This document shows positions 9,414-20,464 of a DNA stretch of 64,000 bases, one piece after another; the stretch's first letter is position 1; the number at the start of each line of letters is the position of its first letter. Under the pieces are notes generated by a model, which was given only the letters and a program-made list of their open reading frames with translations, was not told the DNA's origin and did not search any database. The DNA is from Bolinopsis microptera. Its lineage: Eukaryota; Ctenophora; Tentaculata; Lobata; Bolinopsidae. The stretch spans positions 18,717,919 to 18,781,918 of the forward strand of contig NC_087076.1 in the NCBI RefSeq assembly GCF_026151205.1. Direction: 5' to 3'. Position numbers and translations under genes: made by a program.

Positions 9414-12360
9414 TTAATCGCTCATGCCATAACTTTTCTTAAACAGGTGAGTTTTTAATAATGTTTTGAACAGATCAACATCGGAACAAGTCTTAATTTC
9501 AATTGGTAGTTGGTTCCAGATTTTCGGAGCAACAGTCTGAAACGCTCTTGGGTGTGATCTTGTAGATCCGACGGGTAGGTGTAAGGAGGAAGTTCTTCTG
9601 CTACTCGAACTAACAAATGTTACTAGATCACACAGATATGCAGGAGCAACACCATTGACTGCTTTGAAAATCAGTAAGCATAACTTAAACTCAATCCTCT
9701 CCTTCACCTTGAGCCAATGAAGGGATTTGAGCTTCTCCTCGACTGAGTCTCTCTTCTTTAATCCAAAAACCAGACGGCATGCTCGGTTCTGAATGTTCTG
9801 CAGCTGCGTAATTGAGGCTTGACTACAACCATAGTAAAGTGCATTGCAGTAGTCAAGCGATGAGATTACAATTGCTTGAGTCAGTGTTTCCATCTGTTTG
9901 GTTGTTAGGAATGTTTTCATCTTAGCAAGGTCTCTTAGTTTCAGAAAACAAGATGTTTTAAGTTGCTTGATTTACTCACCAAAGTTTAGTTGAGAGTCGA
10001 GACGAAATCCGAGGTTCTTTGCAACAGGTGACAGCCTGACACACGTCTCAGAGTTAACAAACACGCCCCCTATAGACAGCTGCTGGAGAACAAGCGGTGT
10101 CCCAAAGACAAGAATCTCAGTTTTTCCTGCATTGAGCTGTAGATAATGTTTTTTCATCCAGTCATTAATTTCTTGGAAACATTTGGGAACATCGTTGATA
10201 AGGACGGTGGGCTCCTCGTTTGGCTTGAAACTTTTATACAGCTGATGATCGTCGGCGTAACCCTGGATGGAGAAGTTCAAATCATGTGCTGCTGAGTACA
10301 AAGAGCGAATGTAGATGTTGAACAGGACCGGACCCAGCACAGAGCCCTGTGGGACTCCAAACTTAATCACTATCTCATAAGATTCCTCATTTCCAACTTT
10401 AATCGTTTGACATCTACCTGTGAGGAAGCTGCTGAACCATTTCCAAGCTGTCCCTGTTATTCCCAACTCATTTCTGAGGATGTTCAGTAGTTTGCAGTGG
10501 TCAACTGTATCAAAAGCTGCGCTGAGATCTAGGAGAAGAACAACAGTTGCCTTGCTTTCTGTAGATGCAATGAGTAGATCGTTAACAACTCTCACAAGCA
10601 GAGTCTCGGTGCTGTGTTTTGATTTGTATCCAGACTGCTGTGGGATGTTCAGGTTGTTGTTTTCTAGATGTTCATTTAGACGCCTGAGCACTACTCTTTC
10701 TATCAACTTGCCCACAAAACTAAGGTTAGATATTGGTCTATAATTCTTGAGATTATCACTATCTAATCCCTGGCCCTTGATCAGGGGTGTGATATGAGCT
10801 AGTTTAGCGCCATCAATACTGCCAGAAGATAATGAAGCATTTACTATGTCAACTAAGACGGGTAGTAGAACCTCAAGGTTTTCTTTAAAGATGTTTGCAG
10901 GTAGAGGGTCAATTGAAGAAGACTTGATCTCTGATGCCTTGATTATCTCCTCTAGTTCTTCTAGAGTAGTTGGAGAGAACTCAGCTAGTTTTTCTCCGCA
11001 GTAAGAGGGCGTTTGATCGTCAGACTCCACATGATCAAAGTTATTTCGTATTGCCTTTATTTTCTCCTGAAAATATACGTTAAAGTTTTCGACTGTGTCC
11101 TTGAGAGACTCCGACGAAGGCAACACAATGCTTTTATCCCGATCAAGAAAGGTGTCCACAAATCTAAAAAGACTCTTAGAAGAATAGGAATGCTTTATGA
11201 ATTCGACTTTGAAAAACTCATGTTTCTTCCTGTCTGAGAGTTCTGTGCACTGCTCTCTGATTGATTCATAGTGTTTCTTGTCAGTTAAAGATCCGGAGAT
11301 TTTCCACTTTGTCTCGGCTTTTCTTCTTTGGCTTCTAAGTGCTTTATATTCACCATCGAACCAAGGGGCAGACTTACGTTCTTTGATTTCCTTTGTGAGG
11401 AGAGGAGCATGGTTATTCAGCACAGTTAGGCACTTAGAGTTGTATAGGCTGATGCGGCTTTCAAATGACGGCATTTCAGCTTGTGATAGACCCTCAGGAT
11501 CCATTACAGTAACCAATTCCTCAGCAAGATTATCCGCAAAACAATTTTTGTCAATTTCTTTGACATTTCTGAATGTGATAACTTTTTTCTTGTTGAGATT
11601 GCTTGCAACTGTTTTTGTGAGGCTAAAAGTAACCGGGAAATGGTCACAGTTTGGGAACATTTCCGAGGTGTGCGAGTCTACTGTGACACTCTTTGGATTG
11701 ACTATCTGATGGGAGGAGATTACAACATCCAGAATATGTCCTTTGTTGTGAGTTGGATCTCTCACGTATTGATGCAGTCCATAGCTGGCCAATACTTCAG
11801 TCAGTTTGGCCGTGTTTCTTGATTTATGATCATCCAAATGAATATTAAGATCACCACAGATTAAAAACTTCTTGTATTTCATGAATATGTTCCCAATAAA
11901 CTCATCCAAATCTTCAAAAAATACATCAGTCAATGACCCTGGTCGGTAAACACAAGCACAGAGGACAGTATCACCCGATGAGTCTCGAAATTTGCCTAAA
12001 ACTGCTTCAAACGTATCTCCACACTTATCAAACACAGGAGTAAGGTTCAAATCACTTGAATTGTAAATAATTCCAACTCCTCCGCCTCTGCATTTAGCGG
12101 AGTCTTTCCTGATGTAGTGAATCAAGTTATAGCCGTAAGACTTGATGGTAGCAGTAACATCATTCTTCATGCTGGTGAGCCAAGTCTCAGTGACAAAAAG
12201 GACAGAGATTCCTTGGTCGATTATAGATTCCATGATTGGTTGAATCTTATTATTGAGAGATCTCACATTCCAGCAACAGCCAAGAATCTCCGCCGGAGAG
12301 GATTTCAGACCACTGCTTACAAGTTTTTTGAACTGTAGTAATTGATAGTTTTGCGGAGAT
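9414..12360 (-). pseudogene. LINE A ORF2: endonuclease-reverse transcriptase with one in-frame stop
   Basis: The frame runs from about 12360 (no obvious ATG; it overlaps the ORF1 end in another frame) to the stop at 9414. Residue numbers below count from the internal Met at 12266. An exonuclease-endonuclease-phosphatase domain occupies roughly the first 215 residues (ETWL, GDLNIHLDD, CDHFPVTF). Reverse transcriptase follows with AAFDTVDH (~588), GVPQGSVLGP (~640) and YADDHQLY (~670). A TAA after LNFGE interrupts the frame at ~9969-9971, and the same frame then continues for about 185 codons with the normal LINE C-terminal region. A single base change (for example CAA to TAA) explains the break. 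Without readthrough the product is inactive or truncated. Confidence 0.88.
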
Positions 12361-13681
12361 GCTGCTGTTCAGCAACATAAGCTGGACATGTCCTATCAAA
12401 TGCCGTGTGTGTGTTTCTTTCATCCCGATACTTGCCCTTAGAGCAGTTAATGCAGCATGAAATAATACTATTAGTTTTCTTTTCTGGACAATCTTCTGAC
12501 GTATGATTCTTGGAACAATAACCACAAATAGCTTTTTCTGATTCACACTCCGACCTGTAGTGTCCAAAACCTTGGCAGTTGTTGCATCGTTTTACATGAA
12601 ATTGATCATAAACTTTGCAACTAAACGAACTGATGTATAGCCGATCTCCCTGTTGTTCTATGATTTTCCTGATATTGTTACTAACTCGTATAGTAGCTTG
12701 ATGCTTGCTGCTGTTTTTGATCTGAGGTTTAACTTTTAGTACAGAAAATGTTTCACCCTGGGATTTTAATGCCTTAATGTTGGGGTGAGCTTGAAGGAGC
12801 AGGTCTTCTAGATCTTCTTCAGAATAATTATCAGCAAGGTTAGCAACAGAGATTGTGGGCAAACGTTCTGGTGGCTGGTGCGTTTTCATATCTGGAAGTT
12901 GCTGGGATACTTTCTTGACAAGATTTTCCCTGTCAGCCGTTGTCGGACACACAACCACAATGTCCCCTTTCTTGTTGACATACCGTTTGTCAGCATGAAT
13001 GCGATCTTTTGCTTGATTTTCTGGTGTTTTGCTGGACATGATTAATACAGAGCGATATGAAGGGGCAACTGGTGCTGGAGATGGAGGAGAAGAAATTTCA
13101 GTTTTGTCCGGAGATGTTTTCATATTCACAACTTTCATAAGTAAACCCTTCATGTCCTCCATAGATTGGGTCAGATTATCTACTCGCCTGTCAATCAGGT
13201 CGACTTTACTTTCGGCACTGACTGCGGAGTTCTGTTCAGAGTGTGTCTTGCAGACATTACACACAAACGTAAAAGTCCCAAATCTGGAACTGTTAACACC
13301 CTTGGTTGCGTTTCTGTCGGAGTATGCTTTGAAGAAAGTGCGAGGACAGATTACAGCATTATTGATCCTATCTTTATCAGCATCTCGACAAACAGCATGA
13401 AATGACGATTTACACAAAAAGCAGGTAAGAGCAGTGTCATTAGCTTGAACATCATTACAGGTGTTACAAGTGCCGTCTTTGATGTAGACAAACTGGTATT
13501 GAAGAGTGTTACCTTGTCGCTGTTGAGTACTTTCAGAGGATGTGGATGAGTTCAGGATAGGTGTGAAACGTTGCGGGGATAACATATCTTCGCTAACATT
13601 CCTGTCATTCTTTGGCGTATCATCCTGTAACGAGATTGAGGACCTGTTACCCTCATCATCAAAACCACCTTCTCCGATCAT
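12317..13681 (-). CDS. LINE A ORF1: zinc-finger/zinc-knuckle RNA-binding protein
   Basis: An intact 454-aa ORF1. Residues ~70-150 have a PHD-like Cys/His cluster (CNTC, CFLC, FHAVC, CNVC). A short coiled-coil-prone stretch follows. The C-terminal third has three zinc knuckles: CNNCQGFGHYRSEC, CGYCSKNHTSEDC and CINC..H..CP. Such ORF1 proteins bind their own RNA and form ribonucleoprotein particles with ORF2. It overlaps the start of ORF2 by a few dozen bases in a different frame, implying reinitiation or frameshifting for ORF2. Confidence 0.85.
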   Translation of the reverse strand: MIGEGGFDDEGNRSSISLQDDTPKNDRNVSEDMLSPQRFTPILNSSTSSESTQQRQGNTLQYQFVYIKDGTCNTCNDVQANDTALTCFLCKSSFHAVCRDADKDRINNAVICPRTFFKAYSDRNATKGVNSSRFGTFTFVCNVCKTHSEQNSAVSAESKVDLIDRRVDNLTQSMEDMKGLLMKVVNMKTSPDKTEISSPPSPAPVAPSYRSVLIMSSKTPENQAKDRIHADKRYVNKKGDIVVVCPTTADRENLVKKVSQQLPDMKTHQPPERLPTISVANLADNYSEEDLEDLLLQAHPNIKALKSQGETFSVLKVKPQIKNSSKHQATIRVSNNIRKIIEQQGDRLYISSFSCKVYDQFHVKRCNNCQGFGHYRSECESEKAICGYCSKNHTSEDCPEKKTNSIISCCINCSKGKYRDERNTHTAFDRTCPAYVAEQQHLRKTINYYSSKNL

Positions 13682-13724
13682 TGCGCACTTCTTTTACAAA
13701 GTGAAACAGTGCAGATCAGCAGAG

Positions 13725-14851
13725 TCAGTAGAGAATCAAAATTGAGTTTGGGGTCCTCAAATTATTTGTTATATAGTAGTGTTGAAAGTATATACTGATG
13801 GGAGTGGAGAAGTCTATTTCACTTGTTGACTTACGGCAGTGATTCCAAATACTAGTTGATTGATAGATGAATAGTGAGGATGGAGTGGGTGGGATGAAGT
13901 AGTTGTCTCGTCTTGGTGACCTGTTGAATAAAGAGAACATTGAGACTGGTGATTGGAACTTATTAATTTTAAACATTTCCAGTAAACAGTGCAACTTATG
14001 AAGATTGTGGACAGTCAGGAAGTTATACTCGTTACAGATTGGTTTACTGTGTTCTAGTTCAAATAAATCTTTGCCCAACATCTGCTTGATAACTTTACCG
14101 GTCTTATCCCTAGTGATAGGCCTTACTCTGGCACATGTTTTGAACTTATTGAAGTATGCATCATTATCACCAAAGAGAATTCTTATGCATTTCTTTTGTG
14201 TTTTAAATATGGCTTCTAGTTTATTATTTGATACACCTCCCCAAACAGATATTCCATAACATAGGTGTGATTCAAAAAGGGTGTGGTACAGGTCCTTATA
14301 TAGTTTTTTAGGTACACAGCGTCTAATTCCACATAGTCTACCTATCTCACATTTCAATTTACGGTTTAACGCTCTTAAGTGAGCATCCCAGTTCAGTTTT
14401 TGGTCAATAATGACTCCAAGAAACTTAGTTTCCTCCACCTTTTTAATTACTATATATTATTTAGTGTCAGTTCTAATTCATTGGTGTTTGGATCTGGTTC
14501 ATTTCTACAGTTCGGCTTAAAGTGGATATAACAACATTTCTTTATGTTGATATGCAGCAAGTTACTCTTCATATACTGATGAACAAGTTTAAGAATTTTA
14601 TTAGCTTTGCAGTAAAGTGTTTTTATACATTTATCTACAACAAATATGTTGGTGTCATCGGCAAAAAGTATAAACTTACCTAGGTCTGATACTCTGTATA
14701 TTTCATTGATGTAGATAATGAAAAGCAAGGGACCTAATACTGACCCCTGAGGAACACCAAATATTACAGACAGTTTTTCGGATTCTTCTCCAAGTACTGA
14801 AACATATTGCTGTCTATTAGAAAGGTTATTATCGGCATCAAAATTTGACAC
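13725..14851 (-). pseudogene. LINE B: reverse-transcriptase fragment
   Basis: Two frames (14851-14450 and 14438-13725) encode consecutive parts of a non-LTR RT. The first has GVPQGSVLGP and FADDTNIFV (motif C). The second has a FLGVIIDQKLNW thumb-like motif and the RT C-terminal region. They are offset by a frameshift near 14445. The endonuclease and 5' half are missing. The C-terminus runs into the 5' end of LINE A at about 13730, which suggests that LINE A inserted there. The family is Jockey/CR1 superclade, but a different lineage from LINE A. Confidence 0.8.
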
Positions 14852-14947
14852 ATTGCTTAGTATTGCGTCTCGATTTTCAGCACACGAATCCGTTTTTCAG
14901 CAAAATTGTGTCCCTAATTGCTGGTTCCTAGCAAGTTCTCAACTTTC

Positions 14948-15019
14948 TGGAGAGGAGTAGAGCAAACAGTCTACTAGGACATGAATTTCATCACTAAAGA
15001 AGCAATAAGTGCACCATCT
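14948..15019 (-). pseudogene. C-terminal zinc motif of a non-LTR ORF2 (fragment)
   Basis: The minus strand reads a CX2CX6HX4C motif (CTYCFFSDEIHVLVDC) followed by LLY. This is the Cys/His motif at the end of many non-LTR ORF2 proteins. Stops and frameshifts flank it. It may belong to LINE B or to a third element. Confidence 0.5.
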
Positions 15020-15371
15020 ATCTTCTCATGACACAATGGGGGTTTCGTATCGGCAGCTGATAAGAAGCCTTATTATGCTGTATATTGAACATCATGCTTC
15101 TGGTTCATAATATTGCTTAATTTTATCGTAGAATTCTAGTTTTGACAAGGATGCATTCGCAGTTTTCTAAGGATCCACAAATTCTTGCCTTATGTTGTGA
15201 ATGATTTGAGTGGAGAGCTTGAATCGGGTGAAACTGTGAATCATATATTGTGTTAACTTGTGAGAAGTTGATTAAGTTAGTATGATGATGAAAATCTTTT
15301 AAAAATAACTGGCTACAATGAGCATTTTATTAACAATAAACTGTTTTCACAACTACAATTAAATACATTTA
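15020..15371. other. Degraded repeat DNA between retroelements
   Basis: No open reading frame. Presumed 5' UTR or junction DNA of the element that follows. Confidence 0.3.
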
Positions 15372-16913
15372 TTGAGGAAAGGAAATCAAGTCTTAGGAAG
15401 ACGTACAATGTCATCTTTTACTGTGGCGCCTTCATCATCTGTCACTAAGGTGTGCCATACATGTAATGTCAAAGCAACTAGAGGATTTTTGTGTCTTGGG
15501 CCATGTAAACAGTGGTACCATGTTAAATGTGCTGAACTGAAGAAAAGAGAAGAAGAGGTGTGTAAAACATGCAACGATATATATATAAATGTAAATAAAT
15601 GTAAACAGTCTGATGTAAATAAAACCAAAGACGATGTAAACATACACAAAGAAACTGACGATAGTGTAATCCTTTGCCCAGCATGCAGCACAACAGCCGA
15701 TCGTGGAGGGGATGTTGTTGGATGTGACGGTGTTTGTGGAAAATGGTTCCATGTTACATGCCTTACAGAGGGCGATCAAGCAGTCGGTGATGGATATTGG
15801 TACTGTTCCTCTTGTTATGGTAAAGAGGCTTTCCCTGGCTTCCCAAGTTTTGTGAAGACAGCTGACTCAACACCCGCAACGTGGGGTTTGCTCAAGGGAC
15901 CTTTTATTAAAGAGACATTTGGCAATGCCTATGATGAAATAATCAAGTGGAAGAAAAACCTGTTCAAGGTTCCTTCTGGTGCTCAAGGTAAAGCCTATGT
16001 GAAAGCGACTTCTAAAGTCATCAACTATTATGTTAATAACTCCCCCCTTCAAAATGTGGCCATGACTGCACTTATGGTTATGCCAGCCCTGCTCCTTCAA
16101 AAACCCTCCAAACGATCCAAAACAAAGGACCACGTCAGACATCTTGAAGATCGCCTCAAACTTTGGGAAAAAGGGGACATCAAGGGCCTCATCAAAGAAG
16201 GTAAAGCTATTCAGAAGCGTATAACATCAAGCAAGTTTACTCCCCAACATACACACAAAGTATTCTCCAAGCTCATGCTTCAAGGAAAGGTGTCAGCAGC
16301 GCTCAGATGGGTGACAAATAAAGCTGGGGGCCACCTAGAGCCAACACCAGAAACTATCAAGTTGCTAGAGAGCAAACATCCTGACCCACAGCCTGAAGAG
16401 TCCTTCCTTGTAAGCAGTCTACTCAGCAAGGTGGGCCTGGAAAAAGTAGACAATGTTATATTCGAAAACATAGATATTGAAGCAATCCAGAAGGCAGCAA
16501 AGAACACCAATGGATCAGCTGGCCCCTCTGGCTTAGATTCTGATGGCTGGCAACGTATCCTTTGCTCTAAGTCATTCAAGACATGTGGTGCTGAACTATG
16601 TGAATCAGTTGCCTTACTAACCAGGAAACTTTGCACTGAATTAGTTGACCCTGATCCCCTAGCATCCTTCATATCTTGTCGCCTCATTCCTTTGGACAAG
16701 AAGCCCGGTGTTAGACCAATAGGGATCGGTGAAGTTCTCCGCCGAATAATCGGCAAGTCAGTTACTACTCTGCTTAAACCAGAGATCCTAGCAGCCACTG
16801 CACCGCTTCAAGCGTCAGCAGGCCTAGAAGGTGGAGTAGAAGCTGCTAATCAACCGTTTAAACCGGAGAGTTGCCCTCCACAACACAAGTGTGATGTGTC
16901 CCGAGCTGTATAA
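15372..16913 (+). pseudogene. PHD-finger / N-terminal RT part of the R2-like element
   Basis: 513 codons; the likely start is the ATG at 15372 or 15408. Two PHD-type fingers are visible: ~28-67 (CHTC..CLGPC..WYHVKC..CKTC) and ~101-149 (CPAC..CDGVC..WFHVTC..YWYCSSC). RT entry motifs follow: GSAGPSGLDSDGW and then RLIPLDKKPGVRPIGIGEVLRRI. The frame derails after EGGVEAAN. Downstream codons in the +1 frame read LNRRVALHN, which normally follows motif A, so the segment with the first catalytic Asp has been deleted. PHD fingers read histone tails, so they could guide target choice; that is inference. Confidence 0.75.
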
Positions 16914-18828
16914 ATATCTTGTTAATACCTACAGAAAAGCAGCAAAACTGTACATACCAAACTCCAAGGGATTGTTTATTTTATCCCAAGAGGGTACTAC
17001 TCAGGGGGATAACTGTGCTTCTGCATTTTACTCCTGTAGCCTGATGCCCCTTATGGACAAACTCCCCACAGAGCCACCAGATATCTCTCCCGTGGTCTGT
17101 GATAACACGAAACCTCCCCAGAAGCCTCCAGAGGAGAATAATAAGATTGAGACACCGCCAGATACAACTCCAGATAGGACTCCGGAGGTAAATAAGCCCT
17201 CCAACAAAGCTGCTAAACACATATGGTTTGCAGATGATTCTGGAGCAGCAGGAAGGCTTAAAGCCCTGAAGATTTGGTGGGATACCCTACAGGCATCTGG
17301 CCCCGTTTATGGCTATTTTCCCAAACCTTCCAAGACCTGGCTTATAGTTAAAGAGGAGTATCAAGAGGAAGCCAAGTCTCTCTTCCCCGACCTCAACATC
17401 ACCACCGAAGGATGCCGTTACCTGGGTTCCTTTATTGGTACAGAGTCTGGAAAGAATAAGTTCATCCAAGCCAAATGTGCCGAATGGATAGAAGAGATCG
17501 AGGGATTGGCATCAATTGCACAGCATGAGCCACACCTTGCTTACGCCGCTTTTGTTTATGGCTCCTCCCGCAGATGGTCTTTCCTGATGAGGACCACCCC
17601 TGACATAGCAGTGAACTTGCAGCCCATTGAGGACAAGATCAGGAATTTGCTCATTCCCAACATGACAGGACACACAATTAGGTCCAACTTTGAGCGCAGC
17701 CTGTTCTCCCTCCCAGCCAAGTTAGGTGGACTAGCTATCATCAATCCAGTAGAAATCGCTGATAATGAGTACAAGAACTCACTCATGGCTAACCAGCAGC
17801 TTACAGACCACATCCTGAAGCAACACACCACTCTCAATACCAACAGAGAGGCTGGGAAAGCAGTCAAGTCTGCCATTAGCCTGTCTAATGCCAAGAGGTA
17901 TGAGTCACTCAAAAACCAGCTGATGAACGATCTTCCACCTTCGATCAGTGAGAAGATCCCACATGCATGTGAAAAAGGTGCATCAAGCTGGCTGACCGGA
18001 CTTCCCTATGAGAAGTACGGCTTTGTCTTGAACAAGCGAGGGTTCAAAGACGCGATAGCATTGAGATATGCTCTACCCATTGCCAACATAGCCAAGAAAT
18101 GCATTTGTGGCAAAGATAACACCTACAACCACATTCTTATTTGCAAGAAAGGAGGCTTTGTCAACAGCAGACACAACCGACTGAGAGACACTGTTGCAAG
18201 CATTCTTGAAAAAATATGTAATGAGGTTGTTGTAGAGCCCACACTCCAGCCATGCACTGGAGAAAGCCTTCGCCCTGGTACCATCCTGGATGATGGGGCA
18301 AGGCTCGACATAGCAGCTAGAGGTTTGTGGTCACCAATGGAGATGGCATTTTTTGATATCAGGGTTTTACACCCCGGAGCCAAATCCAAAGCTAATCACA
18401 ACACCCCAGCAAAGATGTACAGCAAGCATGAGAGAGAGAAAGAAAGGAAATATGGAGACCGCTGTGTACAAATTGAAAAAGGAACCTGCAATGGCCTTGT
18501 ATTCTCGACCACCGGAGGTATGGGCCCACAGGCTACCATGTTCCTTAAACGAGTAGCAACACTTCTGGCAGCCAAGACCAGCCAAGACAAAAGCCTCATT
18601 ATGGCAAATCTAAGACGTCGTTTGAGGTTTGAGCTACTTAAGACAGTATTGATTGCAGTGAGAGGACACAGAGGACGGTATTATGAGAAAGCAATACCTG
18701 TTGACGAACTGGACCTAAATCTTGCACACACCACCAACGATGAAGACAGGGGTGATGATGTTGATGATGAAAATAATGAAGTTGATGATGAGGCTGAGAA
18801 TGTAGAGGAAGAGGTTTCAGAAGAGTGA
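16891..18828 (+). pseudogene. RT palm/thumb and restriction-like endonuclease part of the R2-like element
   Basis: Motif B-like EGTTQGDNCASAF is near the start and the catalytic FADDS at about residue 113. A CxCx7Hx3C motif (CICGKDNTYNHILIC, ~400-416) comes next. About 55 residues later, ARLDIAARGLW...FDIRV (~470-492) resembles the PD-(D/E)XK core of R2-type endonucleases. The acidic C-terminus follows RRRLRFELLKTVLIAVRG. The start codon at 16891 is not a natural one, since this frame is the continuation of the upstream ORF after a deletion. The protein as it stands cannot be an active RT. Confidence 0.75.
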
Positions 18829-18884
18829 GCTGAAAAGAAGACAAGTTTCTATTCTAATTTATTGATTATTATATTTATAATAAA

Positions 18885-19588
18885 TAGGAGAGATCAAAAA
18901 CTTTAATTTCCAACAGAAAATTTTTAAAACACACCTAACAAATTCTACCCTGCTAAATAGCTATTAAAAACATTAATAGTTTCGTATAAAATTTAAGATC
19001 TAAACAATTACTACCCTTCAAAATACTATTAAAAATGTTCATGTAACAAAATATTTGACTTTACCAGTCTCTTGAAGTTTCAAAATGAAACTCAGGTGGA
19101 AATGCAGTTACAACAGGACACTGGTTCTCTGTGATTACTGAAAGAAACTATTTCAAAATGTAAGTTCTTAACACTTCATAAATGCTTTTCTGAGAACTAA
19201 AGAGATCATATCGAAAAACTATTCCCCTGATATTACGACAATATCTGAATTAAAGATGTTTCTTGTCAAGTAAACATAGTCCAATATCTACACCTCAATA
19301 TGTTTGTTTGTTCATACTTGTACTATAAGTAACATAATCATAGCAAAATATTTAATGCTATAATAAATCTCGTAAATTCTAAGAATAAGAAAACTTCATC
19401 TTTTAGACAGATTAATCTTATGATTAAGATTTAGTCCATGGCTTTCCACAATTTCAACACAGACACTGATAAAAATAGAGTCTCTGGAACAGTTTTTTTG
19501 AAAAGAAATGTCAAACAGTATATATACAATAAATTAAATCAAGTGATGCAATTGGCAGAGCACAATCGTAAATCCTGAGCAATAGATA
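18885..19588. other. AT-rich spacer
   Basis: No genes or clear repeats recognised. Confidence 0.4.
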
Positions 19589-20237
19589 TCATCTATCCAG
19601 GTCGTAGCTCTTCTCCTCAGGTATCAGGTTGAAGGAGACATTGGATATAGGGGCAGTCCATGCCTTCTTTGCCTTTCCACATACACCTCTAACTGCTACT
19701 CGCACACTCCTCATTATATCCATGCTGAGGCGTGTCCTGATGTTACACATCACCTGGCTGTAGTCCTCCTTTGTCTTGGTGGCTATCAACACAGTTCAGT
19801 ATGATAGAGGCCTGCTCAGCTGCTAAGTCGACATTGGACCTTCCACTATTACACAGAGTGATGATGCGTTCAGCTTGACACTGTAGATTCCTATCTACTA
19901 GCTCACAGCTTGAAAGTAGGTGCAGAGCTGTTTGCTCATCCAGGCCACAAATACATAGCAGAGAAGCCACTGCCTTATCAACTCTGAAGAGATGGGGGTT
20001 CAAAAGATTGTTCTTGTACATAAGACTCATTACCAACACTTCCACCACGCAGCTTACTCCAAAGGGGATTGGAAGAGGGCTGCACGAGACTATTGGAATA
20101 TCAGACCATCCTTCCATAAGAAGTAGGTTTTGTAGACTTTCTTGCTTAAGCAGCTCTGTGAATTGCTGCATCATTCCCTTGGTGTACTTGTAAGTCTTTG
20201 GGGGATAGTAGCAGAATGTGGTCCAAGTTAGTATCAT
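19589..20237 (-). pseudogene. Antisense C-terminal fragment of an R2-like retroelement
   Basis: Two overlapping frames (20237-19743 and 19792-19589). The first has CICGLDEQTALHLLSSC, a CxCx7Hx4C motif like that of the neighbouring element. The second reads TRLSMDIMRSVRVAVRG then ISNVSFNLIP, parallel to RRLRFELLKTVLIAVRG in the 3' tail at 18.6 kb. A frameshift separates them. The RT domain is absent. Confidence 0.6.
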
Positions 20238-20464
20238 CTGTTAGTATCATCCGTTATAGGCTTATTAAAATCGGTATTTTTTTAATAAGAAGTTTGATGA
20301 ACAATAATGAGCTGATAAGTTAAACAACCAACTTTTTTTGCTTCTAATCTGATCCAGTTTGTACCTAGGTAGTCATTCTTTCTACCAGATTTTGTTTTGT
20401 CAAGTCAAACACGCAAATTAAAAGCTTTGAAGTTGTGGCCTTATGCCTAATATCACAGTTTATC

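Larger units (their letters stand above)
9136..13737 (-). mobile_element. Nearly complete CR1/Jockey-superclade LINE (LINE A)
   Basis: A 4.6 kb non-LTR retrotransposon on the minus strand. It has ORF1 with zinc knuckles and ORF2 with an apurinic endonuclease domain and reverse transcriptase. The 3' end is an (ATT)n-type tail at about 9136-9160, the kind of simple repeat that ends many CR1-like elements. The 5' end abuts the ORF end of another LINE near 13725-13740. The only visible coding lesion in ORF2 is one in-frame stop. Placement in CR1/L2/Daphne-like clades rests on the YADDxQLY and GVPQGSVLGP motifs and is approximate. Confidence 0.88.
15372..18884 (+). mobile_element. R2-superclade-like (restriction-endonuclease-type) retroelement with PHD fingers, internally deleted
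   Basis: Two long frames together encode an N-terminal double PHD finger, a reverse transcriptase and a C-terminal Cys/His motif plus a PD-(D/E)XK-like segment. No apurinic endonuclease domain is present. The frames are offset by one base at ~16865, where about 60 codons including RT motif A appear to be missing. A polyadenylation signal AATAAA lies at 18879-18884, 51 bp past the stop. Antisense or internally deleted relatives of its C-terminal tail lie at 19589-20237 and 54690-54850. Confidence 0.7.

Noticed and set aside
18353-18844. Overlapping ORFs on both strands at the 3' end of the R2-like element
   Set aside because: Shadows of the real retroelement frame.
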